This document shows positions 19,419 to 29,008 of a stretch of 64,000 bases of DNA, piece by piece; within the stretch, counting starts at the first letter, position 1; every line of letters starts with the position of its first letter. Both the position numbers and the translations under genes were made by a program. A model generated the notes under the pieces. It was not told the DNA's origin, did no database searches, and saw only the letters and a program-made list of their open reading frames with translations. The DNA comes from Paenibacillus terrigena DSM 21567 (GTDB lineage Bacteria > Bacillota > Bacilli > Paenibacillales > Paenibacillaceae). The stretch spans positions 1,661 to 65,660 of the forward strand of contig NZ_KB895417.1 of the NCBI RefSeq assembly GCF_000374845.1. Direction: 5' to 3'.

Positions 19419-20144
19419 TTAATCTATTCGTCGCAGGAAGGCGCGAACTAAGCCTTGTAGGAGGATCAGATGCAGCGCCAGCCCGATGACGAAGATGATC
19501 GTGGATCGAACGGGTTCGCCTGCGAGGTCTGTGAGCAGCGCTTTGGCTGGCCAGAATGTCGGTAGCCACGCGGCAGCGTACTGCCACGGGAGTGGAACGA
19601 ACGAGACCACGACAGGTCCGGCGAATAACAGCCCGCACAGCTTGGAGAGTGCCAGCCCTTCCACTTTATTCGCAGCAAAGGCGGCGAGGAATAACGTAAG
19701 GCATGGCGCCTCAAGGGTAAGCAGGATCAGAGCGAATACACTGCCTAGTCCCTTGTCTGCGAGGCTGGAGAATAGATAGAAGGATGCCGTCAACGCAAAT
19801 GCCAATAGGCTGGGCAGGAATAAGCGATAGATGAAGTAGCCTTGGCGGGCAAGCGGCGTTACGGCATAGTAACTGATCATGTTCTCATCGCGTTCATCGA
19901 GCATGAGCAGCCCTGCCATCGTGCCGGGCAAGAGCGGAATGGCGACGACCAGGAATGTCGCAATGAATTCGGTATAGTCCGTTAAGCGAAAGTCATAGTT
20001 CAGCTCAATCCACTCTGATAACGGGAGATAGCCAAATCGAGCGAATAAGATGACGGCAAGGGGGCCGAATAGACTAGCCATCAGCATCGGGTCCTTGAAC
20101 GTCTGCCGGGTATCCTGAACGAGCAGCGGATAATAGTTCCTCAT
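19419..20144 (-). CDS. ABC exporter permease (second)
   Basis: 241 residues with six or so hydrophobic segments (SYYAVTPLARQGYFIYRLFLP in a cytoplasmic loop), like ABC-2-type permeases of drug exporters. Last gene of the TetR-ATPase-permease-permease operon; it overlaps the preceding permease by 4 bases. Substrate unknown. Confidence 0.8.
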   Translation of the reverse strand: MRNYYPLLVQDTRQTFKDPMLMASLFGPLAVILFARFGYLPLSEWIELNYDFRLTDYTEFIATFLVVAIPLLPGTMAGLLMLDERDENMISYYAVTPLARQGYFIYRLFLPSLLAFALTASFYLFSSLADKGLGSVFALILLTLEAPCLTLFLAAFAANKVEGLALSKLCGLLFAGPVVVSFVPLPWQYAAAWLPTFWPAKALLTDLAGEPVRSTIIFVIGLALHLILLQGLVRAFLRRID

Positions 20145-20854
20145 CGTCTATCCCTCCTTTCGCCTATTCTTAGCAAAATCCGGCGTTCGAAGGATCGCTG
20201 CGCCCAGAGGAAGGCGATCCCATTCCATACGATCAGAATGGCTAGGGCATAGACGATCTCCCGCCATGATAGCGGCCTGAGCGCCGATTGAAGCAGAAGA
20301 AGCGATCCGTGCGTCGGGAAGATCAAGTACAAGATCTCTCGGCCGATGCCGAAGAAATAGAGCAGCGGCAATGCAAATGGCAGGACATAGACTTGCGAGA
20401 GCAGGATAAACCCATTAATGGATCGAGCACGCGAGACGACGCCGATGGATAAGAAGGTGAAGAAGCTGGATGAGAGTAGAATACTTAGCGTGAATAGGAT
20501 TGGTGACGCGGGTACACCGATCGAGAAGCCGTGAATCACCCATGCGGCGCTGGCCGATAAGACCGAGATGGACAGGGCTTTGGCAATCAAATATTCCTGC
20601 AGCCGCAGTGGGGTGGCGAAGAGATGGTGGTGTATGCCTTGATCCTTTTCCAGTAAAATGATGCCCCCAGCTAGAATCAAACCGACTGCGCTTGGATCCG
20701 AGAAGGTGAGCAGAACCACGATGGATGCTTGGTTATCTGCAGGAACGAAATGCAACAGTAGCAGGTAAAGAAGGCAAATGAGAATGTATACCCCATAGAA
20801 CCCGTGCCGCCATTGGAACCGAATATCATGTGCAAGTGCGTTGCCCCATCTCAT
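20141..20854 (-). CDS. ABC exporter permease (first)
   Basis: 237 residues, about six membrane segments. The loop HHHLFATPLRLQEYLIAKALS parallels the same loop in the next permease, so the two probably form a heterodimer. It overlaps the ATPase gene by 4 bases at one end and its partner by 4 bases at the other. Confidence 0.8.
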   Translation of the reverse strand: MRWGNALAHDIRFQWRHGFYGVYILICLLYLLLLHFVPADNQASIVVLLTFSDPSAVGLILAGGIILLEKDQGIHHHLFATPLRLQEYLIAKALSISVLSASAAWVIHGFSIGVPASPILFTLSILLSSSFFTFLSIGVVSRARSINGFILLSQVYVLPFALPLLYFFGIGREILYLIFPTHGSLLLLQSALRPLSWREIVYALAILIVWNGIAFLWAQRSFERRILLRIGERRDRR

Positions 20855-21705
20855 ACCAATGTTCTCCCAGTCACATCAATGAAGATCTGATCGAGTGTTG
20901 CTTCCAGGGAATGCAGCGTCTCAATGGGATGCTGTCGAATCAACTGTAGGAATCGTTCATTATTCCCTAGATTATGGGTCGGGAATTCCTCGATATGTTT
21001 CTCTTCTGAAGACGTGTATTCGAGCCGAACCCGCTGCTGCCCATGATGAAGTTTCAAAGCTCGCGGCGAATCAATGAGCGGAATTTGTCCATCCACGATA
21101 AAAGCCACTCGATCACATAGTTCTTCGGCCGCATGCATGTTATGCGTCGTGATCAGCACCGTAGTCCCAGCAGCCTTCTGCTCTAGGATCAGGTCTTTCA
21201 TGATCTTGGCATTGAGCGGATCGAGCCCCGAAGTCGGTTCATCAAGGAATAGGATATCGGGATGATGGAGAATGGAACGGCAGAAGTTCAGCCGCATTTT
21301 CATGCCTTTCGAGAATTGGGACACCTTCATATGGGCAGCCTGATCGAGTCCAACTTTACCCAGTAAATCCATCGGATCGTCTTTGGATGCTCGGTACAAC
21401 GATTGGAACAGCTTCAGATTCTCAAGTGCTGTAAATTTACTGTAGAAATTAGGGAATTCGAAAGCGACGCCGATCCGCTCATAATAATCGGAACCTAGAT
21501 GACGTATTTCTTGACCTTGGATTCGCACGCTCCCTGTGTAGTTGCGCAGCGCGCCGATTAATATTTTCTGGGTTGTGCTCTTGCCCGCCCCGGAAGGCCC
21601 GAGAAATCCGAAAACTTCACCACGGGCAATCGAAAAATCGATGCCTTGCAGGGTCTTTTTGCTGGTCCCCGGATAGCTGTATTCCAATTGTTCGACGTCA
21701 ATCAT
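20851..21705 (-). CDS. ABC exporter ATP-binding protein
   Basis: 284 residues. Walker A GPSGAGKST, signature FSKGMKMRLNF, Walker B ILFLDEPTSGLDP, H-loop TTHNMH. It powers the two downstream permeases. ATG 21705 follows AAAGGA and overlaps the TetR stop by 8 bases; an upstream in-frame start at 21738 lies deep inside the TetR gene and is less likely. Confidence 0.9.
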   Translation of the reverse strand: MIDVEQLEYSYPGTSKKTLQGIDFSIARGEVFGFLGPSGAGKSTTQKILIGALRNYTGSVRIQGQEIRHLGSDYYERIGVAFEFPNFYSKFTALENLKLFQSLYRASKDDPMDLLGKVGLDQAAHMKVSQFSKGMKMRLNFCRSILHHPDILFLDEPTSGLDPLNAKIMKDLILEQKAAGTTVLITTHNMHAAEELCDRVAFIVDGQIPLIDSPRALKLHHGQQRVRLEYTSSEEKHIEEFPTHNLGNNERFLQLIRQHPIETLHSLEATLDQIFIDVTGRTLV

Positions 21706-22330
21706 CTTGTGATCCGTCCTTTCTTGCACGTCTCGCAACCATGCCTTCCGCTAATACGTCCACAAGAAGCTCAATGGTGGGGGTATAGCTGTGCTCGCCG
21801 ATTTCCTTCTTATGCAGGGATAAGAGAACAATCGCCCGGAACATGCTGACGATGAGTTCAGGCTCTACATCCGTTAGAATGCCGCTATCCTGCCATTTCT
21901 GAACGACGGGCATCATCGCATCTTGATCATCGCGATAGTTCTGCTCGAGCAGTTCATGCGGCAGCTTGCGGATGAGGTATTCGAATTCTCCTTCGAGATA
22001 CATTTGGCGAATGAGCGGGTTCTCGCTCATGAGGCGAAATCCGTCTAACATAAAGTCGCGAATACTCTCTTTGGTTACCGCAGGATTCGAAGCGATCGAT
22101 TGAAGCAGCTGTTCTCGAATCGTGGCTTCTTCCATCAGCAGAATCTCATAGCAGAGCTCTTCTTTGGATTTATAGAATAGATAAAAAGATCCCTGAGCAA
22201 TCCCGGATGCCTTCGTTAAATCTTCAACACTTGTTTTTTTGAGACCTAAGGTTTGGAAGCTGGTTTGCCCTGCCTTGAGCAGCTTCTGTTGGATGAGCTC
22301 TTTTTCTTGATCATTGAATTTTTTAGGCAT
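21698..22330 (-). CDS. TetR-family repressor of the exporter operon
   Basis: 210 residues. The N-terminal HTH reads SFQTLGLKKTSVEDLTKASGIAQGSFYLFYKSKEELCYEI; the C-terminal ligand domain is variable. First gene of the operon, so autoregulation is expected. An inverted repeat (22362-22384) lies upstream of its start. Confidence 0.88.
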   Translation of the reverse strand: MPKKFNDQEKELIQQKLLKAGQTSFQTLGLKKTSVEDLTKASGIAQGSFYLFYKSKEELCYEILLMEEATIREQLLQSIASNPAVTKESIRDFMLDGFRLMSENPLIRQMYLEGEFEYLIRKLPHELLEQNYRDDQDAMMPVVQKWQDSGILTDVEPELIVSMFRAIVLLSLHKKEIGEHSYTPTIELLVDVLAEGMVARRARKDGSQDD

Positions 22331-22361
22331 AGATGGAATTTCACCTCAAATTATGATTCTG

Positions 22362-22384
22362 TGAATAATTTTATTTTATATTCA
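22362..22384. promoter_or_regulatory. candidate TetR operator
   Basis: TGAATA and TATTCA arms flank an 11-base AT-rich centre, about 30 bases upstream of the TetR start. Short arms make this tentative. Confidence 0.4.
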
Positions 22385-22427
22385 TAAAAAGATCATAGGA
22401 CGATTGGATGGAATTGTCAAGCGCACC

Positions 22428-22468
22428 AAAAAGACCGAAGAACTTCACGATCACGTGGGGTTCTTCGA
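22428..22468 (-). terminator. terminator of the metallophosphoesterase unit
   Basis: On the minus strand GAAGAAC pairs with GTTCTTC around an ACGTGATCGT-containing inner loop, then TCTTTTTGG. It lies just after the gene ending at 22478. Confidence 0.7.
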
Positions 22469-22477
22469 TCTCTGTTG

Positions 22478-23440
22478 TTATTTCGTTCCGATTTGTACCT
22501 GGCGTCCTTCCGGTTGATGTGCAGGCTGATTGCGTACAATCGAGCCATCCTCCAAATGCAGCCACGTATCGAACGCACGCGCTCCAGCAGTCAATTGAAT
22601 CACCCTCACACCGGTCAAGAATGGTTGATCCAGATCGGCGTAGCGTGAAGTACGACCATAACAGAGCCGGATGCCGTGCAGCGTCCCCCAGAAATCATTG
22701 GCGTGGTCATGGCCGACGAACGTACCCATGATATCACCCATCTCGATCATTGCGGCGAAGAAGCCCGTATTGATCCATGGCGCACAGATGTCTTTTTCCA
22801 GCTTCTGGCCGTAACATACCGAGAAGTCCCACACGTCGTTGTACTCCGGAAGCGGGATGTGGAAGAATCCGAGTGACGGCAGCGGTTCGCCGCCATGCTG
22901 AGCGGTTAAACGATACGATTCGTTCGTGTACCAGTCTATCTGGCTGCGGCGAATCCAATCGTAGAAGCCAAGGCGCGAATACTCGAGCGGCGAATAACTG
23001 CCGGAATCGAGAAAATACAGCGCAGCAGCAGGCTGCTGGGTATCATCGTGAACCGTCAGGACATAATTGCCTACGCCGTGCACATTCGGCGGATCTGGCT
23101 TGGCGTAACAATATTTATGTGTCAATTGCAGCGCATGGAGCTGCTCGCGCGTCACATTCGCGGCTTCGGAATCATGGTTGCCGAACACAGCTGCCCACGG
23201 AATCTCCATCTCCTCGGGAATGGCTGCAGCATTGCGAAAAGCTTGAGCGACATCCGCACATCCTCCGCTTGCAATGACATCACCGGTATAGACGACCAGA
23301 TCCGGCTGTTCATCTGCTAATACCCGCCGCATCATGGCTTCCATTTTGATCTCGTCTTCACCGCCATTACAGAACTCGGTATCTGTGAACTGTACAATTT
23401 TGAAAGTCCCGTCCTCGCGGAACTTGAGTTGTTTGCGCAT
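22478..23440 (-). CDS. calcineurin-like metallophosphoesterase
   Basis: 320 residues, no signal peptide. Metal-site motifs: FTDTEF (the usual DxH reads DTE), VVYTGDVIASGG, VFGNHDSE and VGHDHAND. It probably hydrolyses a phosphomono- or diester. Its start shares bases with the stop of the GH123-like gene (TAATG), so the two are coupled. The pair is divergent from an LplABC-type uptake operon, which suggests action on an imported carbohydrate or phosphorylated glycan. Confidence 0.85.
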   Translation of the reverse strand: MRKQLKFREDGTFKIVQFTDTEFCNGGEDEIKMEAMMRRVLADEQPDLVVYTGDVIASGGCADVAQAFRNAAAIPEEMEIPWAAVFGNHDSEAANVTREQLHALQLTHKYCYAKPDPPNVHGVGNYVLTVHDDTQQPAAALYFLDSGSYSPLEYSRLGFYDWIRRSQIDWYTNESYRLTAQHGGEPLPSLGFFHIPLPEYNDVWDFSVCYGQKLEKDICAPWINTGFFAAMIEMGDIMGTFVGHDHANDFWGTLHGIRLCYGRTSRYADLDQPFLTGVRVIQLTAGARAFDTWLHLEDGSIVRNQPAHQPEGRQVQIGTK

Positions 23441-25062
23441 TACACTCGCTCCTCCACATTAGAATCCTGCTGAATATAGGAGGACAGTGTCTCGAGGAGT
23501 TTCCGATAGGCCTCATCGAACACGAACAAATCGGTATTCACTTCCGTGAAGCTGGTCATGCAGGTGTTCAAGATTTCATCGGCCGCCTCGCGGTTATATG
23601 CCGCAAGCTGCTGGAGCAACTCATAATCTTCAACACCCGATCGCATCGCTTCGAGACGCATACTGAGCAGCGGCCCGTCTGCACCAGGATAGACAATATG
23701 CGTATCCCCTGCAGGGACGCGGCGCGAATGGACGCTCGGCGCAAGGAATGGACAAGTCAATTCATACGGGTCTTGGTCACCCAAATATTGATTGAAGCCC
23801 CAATGGAGATAGCCTGTTAGGCCATACTTGTAATTCCCCCAGTGCAGATAGCGCGTCTTCAAGAGATGCAGGTCCATGAAGCGGTTCAAATAGTTGCCGC
23901 CTGGATTCCAGCAGGTGTAGAACCAGACGGTATCGCCTAGCTTCTGAACGCGTTCGAAGTGTTCGCGGTGCTTATCAAAGCCCTCATTCGTCGGCACCCA
24001 AATATCCATGGAGCCTTCGATCGCCGGATAGATCATCGCTTCAATCAGCGGGACCCCTGGCATGAACTTGCGTACGATGCCGGACAATATCCGGAAATCG
24101 GCAGCGGATTCTTCGATCGGCTCATCCGCGATATGCTGGATGGTCAGCCCCAACCAGCCATGCTCGCTTAGGAATTGATACCATGCTGTCAAGAACTGCG
24201 CGAGGTAGGCGAATCCTTCGGTTCCCGTCGCGTCGATCTTGTTGTCATAGGACAAGACGAAATTCGGCGCATTCCAATCTGTCCGTCCGGCGACATGTCC
24301 GCCCTCGATGCCTGTGAATCCAAGCTCGAGGAACAGGCGGATCAACCGCTCAGCACGTGAGAAATCGAAGGTATATTGTCTATCTGCGGCATGAATTTGA
24401 ATGAATTCGAGGCCCACGAGGAAGTGGGTCTGCTTGGCTCTGCGCATGGCTTCTCCGTACTTGCGAACCATCGCCCAGAAGGGCTCTGACCATAATTCGA
24501 GCTGATGCTTCTTCGCGATATTATGGATTGACATCCAATTCGTCGTTGCGAGTGTAGCTTGCACGGGAACGCTCGCATGAACAACCTGAAGCGTCACGGG
24601 AATCGTGAGCCGTTCATCGCCAATCCACAATTCTATTACACCCGAATAGTCCGCTGCTGTTAGCGATAGAGGAATGTCCCAGCTAACATAAAGCACTTCC
24701 GTAGCCGACCGTGACGAGAACGCAGGACCGACAGGCTGCAGCGCATCATAGACGCGGAACGGAGCGAGGCGAGTCGCGTAATCCGCAGGGGTGCCCACCG
24801 GTACTGTTGAGACATCCGGACCTGTATTCTCGTTCACGAGGACATCGATCATTTGGTAGAGTTCCACATCGAGTCCAGCCTGAGACGACGGTCTATAGAT
24901 CCAACGAATCTCTGTCTCCGCAGGTACGTGATTGATGAGAATCTGGCAGCTGGCACGGCTCCCGCGCGCAGCTATCAGGGAAATGCTGCGGGTTCCATCG
25001 CTCGATACTTCACTATCCGAGAACAACCATTCATTCGTACGAACGACTTGATAGTTTAACAT
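23440..25062 (-). CDS. GH123-like (DUF4091) glycoside hydrolase
   Basis: 540 residues, no signal peptide, so likely cytoplasmic. An N-terminal beta-sandwich region is followed by a TIM-barrel with HIADEPIEE, the Asp-Glu pair typical of GH123/DUF4091 enzymes, and the family's characteristic C-terminal stretch VWFYTCWNPGGNYLNRF ... LHWGNYKYGLTGYLHWG. Known GH123 members are beta-N-acetylgalactosaminidases; DUF4091 members are broader, so the substrate is open. It is coupled to the metallophosphoesterase and divergent from the ABC operon at 25332. Confidence 0.78.
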   Translation of the reverse strand: MLNYQVVRTNEWLFSDSEVSSDGTRSISLIAARGSRASCQILINHVPAETEIRWIYRPSSQAGLDVELYQMIDVLVNENTGPDVSTVPVGTPADYATRLAPFRVYDALQPVGPAFSSRSATEVLYVSWDIPLSLTAADYSGVIELWIGDERLTIPVTLQVVHASVPVQATLATTNWMSIHNIAKKHQLELWSEPFWAMVRKYGEAMRRAKQTHFLVGLEFIQIHAADRQYTFDFSRAERLIRLFLELGFTGIEGGHVAGRTDWNAPNFVLSYDNKIDATGTEGFAYLAQFLTAWYQFLSEHGWLGLTIQHIADEPIEESAADFRILSGIVRKFMPGVPLIEAMIYPAIEGSMDIWVPTNEGFDKHREHFERVQKLGDTVWFYTCWNPGGNYLNRFMDLHLLKTRYLHWGNYKYGLTGYLHWGFNQYLGDQDPYELTCPFLAPSVHSRRVPAGDTHIVYPGADGPLLSMRLEAMRSGVEDYELLQQLAAYNREAADEILNTCMTSFTEVNTDLFVFDEAYRKLLETLSSYIQQDSNVEERV

Positions 25063-25227
25063 GGCAATTGGCCTCCTTTTATTGTTTTGATGAATAGAGA
25101 TTCGTGTAGCTTCGCTTCTACTGTAAGTGTTTTCGTGTTTCCGTAATCTGGATGTAATCTATTTCGCCTATAGCATAATGAGTCGCGTAACCGCTGTCAA
25201 TACAACAATCGATGGCCGTTACAACAT

Positions 25228-25292
25228 GTCACCATTGTTGCAAAAGGAAGTCACCATTCTAGTGGTGAGCAGGTCTATCGGAGGATTACAAT
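25228..25292 (+). promoter_or_regulatory. candidate YesN-type operator and promoter
   Basis: GTCACCATT occurs at 25228-25236 and 25250-25258, 22 bases apart on the same face of the helix. A -10-like TACAAT follows at 25287-25292. This fits an AraC-type response regulator (30778-32361) activating the ABC operon. Confidence 0.5.
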
Positions 25293-25331
25293 GACGGAGT
25301 ATACGATTGAGATGAGCGAAAGGGTGAGGTC

Positions 25332-26312
25332 ATGAAAGCTGCAGAGACGGCTCCGTTACTGAACAAGTCAGCACACCAAGCGGTGGCTAAGAAGCAAGGT
25401 CATTTCATCAGAAGCCTGAAAAAATACAAATGGCTGCTGCTAATGACGCTCCCAGGGGTTGTGTATTTATTCATCAATAACTATATTCCGATGTATGGCG
25501 TCATTCTCGCATTTAAGAACTTGAATTATGCGAAGGGCATCTGGGGAAGCGATTGGGTGGGACTCGATAACTTCAAATTCCTATTCAACTCGGACACGGC
25601 CTATGTCATTACGAGGAATACATTCCTGTATAACTTTGCCTTTATCATCTTAAATCTAGTTCTTGCATTATTCGTGGCATTGACGATTAACGAGATTAAA
25701 GATAAAGTCATCTCTCGTTTCTATCAAAGTACATTTTTGCTGCCGCATATTATCTCGATGGTTGTGGTTGCTTATTTGGTGTATAGCTTCTTAAATGCCG
25801 AGAGCGGCCTCGTGAACAGACTTCTGGTCAAATGGTTCCACGTCGATCCGATCTCTTGGTACAGCGAGGCAGGCTACTGGCCGTATATCCTCATTATTGT
25901 AAATGCGTGGAAAAACGTCGGTTACTTATCGATTATCTATTTCGCATCGATCATCGGGATCGACAAGGAATTCTACGAAGCGGCCACGATTGACGGGGCG
26001 AGCAAATGGAAGCAGATGACTCGCATTACGCTGCCGCTCATTGCGCCGATCATCACGACGATGACATTGCTCTCGGTCAGCGGCATTCTCCGCTCCGATT
26101 TCGGACTTTTCTATCAAGTGCCGATGAATACGGGTGCGCTCATTCCAACGACGAATACGATCGATACGTTCGTGTATCGGGCGATGATTAGTTCTGGCGA
26201 TATAGGGATGTCAGCGGCGGCAGGATTCTATCAATCGGCTGCGTGCTTTGTCTTGATCTTGGTTGCGAATGCAGCCGTAAGGCGTGTGAATAAACAGGAT
26301 GCACTATTCTAG
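25332..26312 (+). CDS. LplB-type sugar ABC permease
   Basis: 326 residues, six membrane segments after a basic N-terminal tail. The EAA loop reads EFYEAATIDGASKWKQMTRITLPLIAP. It pairs with the LplC-type permease that follows for uptake of an oligosaccharide. No ATPase gene is in the operon, as is usual for these systems, which share an MsmX-type ATPase. Confidence 0.9.
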   Translation: MKAAETAPLLNKSAHQAVAKKQGHFIRSLKKYKWLLLMTLPGVVYLFINNYIPMYGVILAFKNLNYAKGIWGSDWVGLDNFKFLFNSDTAYVITRNTFLYNFAFIILNLVLALFVALTINEIKDKVISRFYQSTFLLPHIISMVVVAYLVYSFLNAESGLVNRLLVKWFHVDPISWYSEAGYWPYILIIVNAWKNVGYLSIIYFASIIGIDKEFYEAATIDGASKWKQMTRITLPLIAPIITTMTLLSVSGILRSDFGLFYQVPMNTGALIPTTNTIDTFVYRAMISSGDIGMSAAAGFYQSAACFVLILVANAAVRRVNKQDALF

Positions 26313-26331
26313 GAGAAGGGACGGATCTATC

Positions 26332-27222
26332 TTGCAGCAGAAAAATATATTTAGCACCTCGATGATTCATCTGTTCTTCTGGCTCTTTACGATCGTATCA
26401 TTGATTCCTTTTGCCTTGATCTTTATGGTCTCCATTACTGATGAAGATTCGATTGCCATGAATGGTTATTCCTTATTTCCGAGTAAAATCAGCTTTGCCG
26501 CCTATACGTTCTTATTCAATGATTTCTCTGAGATCGCGAAGGCGTATGGGGTCACGATGATCACGACGGTGATTGGAACGGCAGTAAGCTTGCTGATTAC
26601 AGCGCTATTCGCTTACCCGCTGTCCAGATCGGGCCTGCCCTTTAGACGTACATTGTCCTTTTACATTTTCTTTACGATGTTATTTAGCGGTGGTATGGTA
26701 CCTTGGTACATGACCTACGTGAATATGTTCGATATGAAAAATACATTGCTCTCGATGATTATTCCGAACCTGTTATTAAGCGCATTTAACGTGCTGCTCA
26801 TGCGAAGCTTCTTCGCGAATTCGATCCCGGAATCGGTGGTAGAGTCGGCGACGATTGATGGGGCCAGTGAGATTATGATTTTCTTCAAAATTGTCGTACC
26901 GCTATCACTCCCAATCATGGCGACGATTGGTCTATTCAATACACTGTCGTATTGGAATGATTGGTATAATTGCATGCTCTTCATCGATAAGCCGGAGCTC
27001 TATAACATCCAATACCTCATGACGAAGACACTCACCAATATTCAATATCTGATTATGAAATCAAGCAGTTCGGCACAGGCCGGAGATTTGCTCGCCAAGA
27101 TGCCGCGAGAGACGGTTCGAATGGCACTTGCCATCGTTGGGATCGCGCCATTACTATTTGCATACCCGTTCTTCCAGAAATATTACATCAGCGGCATAAC
27201 GAGTGGTGCTGTCAAAGGGTAA
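26332..27222 (+). CDS. LplC-type sugar ABC permease
   Basis: 296 residues with the EAA loop ESVVESATIDGASEIMIFFKIVVPLSLP and the family ending QKYYISGITSGAVKG. TTG 26332 is chosen because AGGAGAAGGG lies just upstream; an in-frame ATG at 26299 is inside the previous gene. Partner of the upstream permease. Confidence 0.88.
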   Translation: MQQKNIFSTSMIHLFFWLFTIVSLIPFALIFMVSITDEDSIAMNGYSLFPSKISFAAYTFLFNDFSEIAKAYGVTMITTVIGTAVSLLITALFAYPLSRSGLPFRRTLSFYIFFTMLFSGGMVPWYMTYVNMFDMKNTLLSMIIPNLLLSAFNVLLMRSFFANSIPESVVESATIDGASEIMIFFKIVVPLSLPIMATIGLFNTLSYWNDWYNCMLFIDKPELYNIQYLMTKTLTNIQYLIMKSSSSAQAGDLLAKMPRETVRMALAIVGIAPLLFAYPFFQKYYISGITSGAVKG

Positions 27223-27365
27223 GACAGTTCACAACGAGTTCGCTGAAAGGAGGGGATGGTGCGCAGCAAGATAGCGCGCTATGAACAATTTTGCAGCAAT
27301 AGGAAATGCGAATCGATTTCGAGCCTTGCTATAGAAATGATCAGATGAGAGGGGATTCATAAGCT

Positions 27366-28865
27366 ATGAAGAAATCTTTTAAAATCGCGATGTTAACGAT
27401 GTTAGTTAGTATGATTGCACTCGCAGGCTGTGGTGCGAAGGGGACGGATGAGCAAGCAGCAGCAGGAGGCAAGTCGGAAGACGGGAAGTTAAAACCATAC
27501 AAAATTACGCTCGTCTACCCAGGTACAGCGCAGAAGGATCTAGCAGTCGTGCAAGAAGAGATGAGCAAATATTTGACGGAGAAAATCAATGCAACGATTG
27601 AACTGAAGCCGATTGAGTGGGGTTCATGGGACGATAAAACGAATTTGATGAAAATCTCCAATGAACCGTTCGACCTGATGTTCACGGCGAGCTGGTACTA
27701 CTATCCTCGGGATGCGGCGAAAGGCCAATATCTTGAGCTGGATGACTTGATGAATCAATACGGTAAAGATATTCCAGACGTGCTTGGCCCGGATTTCATC
27801 AAAGGTTCGCGCATCGGCGGTAAATTGTACGCATTGCCGACCAAGAAAGAATTCGGACAAGGCTTCGGACTCTTACTCAGCAAGAAGCTGGTCGATAAAT
27901 ATAAATTCGATGTTAACGGGGTTAAATCGATTGAAGATGTAGAGAAAATGCTCGGCACAATCAAAGCGAATGAGCCAGGCGTAACACCGATCATTAGCCG
28001 TAAATTCACGAATGTCTGGGAAGCGGCTAACTACGACAATATTATTGCGCACATCGCTGTGGCGCGCGGCAGCAAAGAGATCAAAGCGATCGATAAGCTG
28101 GAAGATCCGAAGTATATCGATTTCTACAAACGGATGAATGTCTGGTATAAGAATGGATGGTTCGACAAAGATATTCTGACATCCGACACGGATCAAGCGA
28201 TGAATATGATTAAAGCTGGTAAAGGGTTCGCCGTTGCATCATCCCTCAAGCCTGGCAAAGATAAAGAGATGAGCCTCACGTCGGGGACTGAAGTTGTCCA
28301 AATGGAGACAGCCGGTCCGTTCACAACAACAGGGGATGCACAAGGCGCGATGCTCGGCATTTCCCGTACTTCAGAAGATCCAGCAAGAGCGATGATGTTC
28401 TTGAACTTGCTCTATACGGATAAGAAGCTCCTGAATATGCTCGATTGGGGCGTGGAAGGCAAGCACTACGTGAAGAAATCTGAGAATGTCATTGATTACC
28501 CAGAAGGCGTCACGGCTGATACACAAGCTTACCCAAGCCCAGGCGGCTGGATGTTCGGGAACCAATTCAATTCTTTCCTATGGGCTAATGAAGATCCACA
28601 GAAATGGGAGCAATTCCAGAAGTTCAATGACAGCGCAGAGCGTTCCATTATTCTAGGCTTTGCCTTCAATCAAGAGCCTGTCAAAGCCGAGATGGCCGCG
28701 ATCGAGAACGTCAACAAGGAGTTCGAGGCATCGCTTGGAACCGGTGCGGTCGATGCAGAGAAGACGATTGCGAAATGGAAAGAAAAGCGCGATGCGGCTG
28801 GATTTGACAAAGTCAAAGCCGAGGTCGACAAGCAGTTGCAAGAGTGGGCTGCCGCGCAAAAATAA
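27366..28865 (+). CDS. sugar-binding lipoprotein (LplA-like)
   Basis: 499 residues. Lipoprotein signal peptide with lipobox LAGC near residue 20, then a family 1 extracellular binding-protein fold. It delivers the substrate to the two permeases upstream. The 140-bp gap before it may allow separate expression. Confidence 0.9.
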   Translation: MKKSFKIAMLTMLVSMIALAGCGAKGTDEQAAAGGKSEDGKLKPYKITLVYPGTAQKDLAVVQEEMSKYLTEKINATIELKPIEWGSWDDKTNLMKISNEPFDLMFTASWYYYPRDAAKGQYLELDDLMNQYGKDIPDVLGPDFIKGSRIGGKLYALPTKKEFGQGFGLLLSKKLVDKYKFDVNGVKSIEDVEKMLGTIKANEPGVTPIISRKFTNVWEAANYDNIIAHIAVARGSKEIKAIDKLEDPKYIDFYKRMNVWYKNGWFDKDILTSDTDQAMNMIKAGKGFAVASSLKPGKDKEMSLTSGTEVVQMETAGPFTTTGDAQGAMLGISRTSEDPARAMMFLNLLYTDKKLLNMLDWGVEGKHYVKKSENVIDYPEGVTADTQAYPSPGGWMFGNQFNSFLWANEDPQKWEQFQKFNDSAERSIILGFAFNQEPVKAEMAAIENVNKEFEASLGTGAVDAEKTIAKWKEKRDAAGFDKVKAEVDKQLQEWAAAQK

Positions 28866-29008
28866 GCATGAATTAACAATATAACAGGGAATCCTTCACG
28901 GGGCGCTTGCAAAAGTGAACCGAGAGGGGTTCCTTATGTGCTATCATCACATTAGTATCGATTACGTGTCTAATGAAGAAGATCCATGACCGAAGCGGGA
29001 GGAAATCT

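Noticed and set aside
25122-25135. Catabolite-repression (cre) site
   Set aside because: TGTAAGTGTTTTCG has two mismatches to the cre consensus, including the central C; too weak to list.
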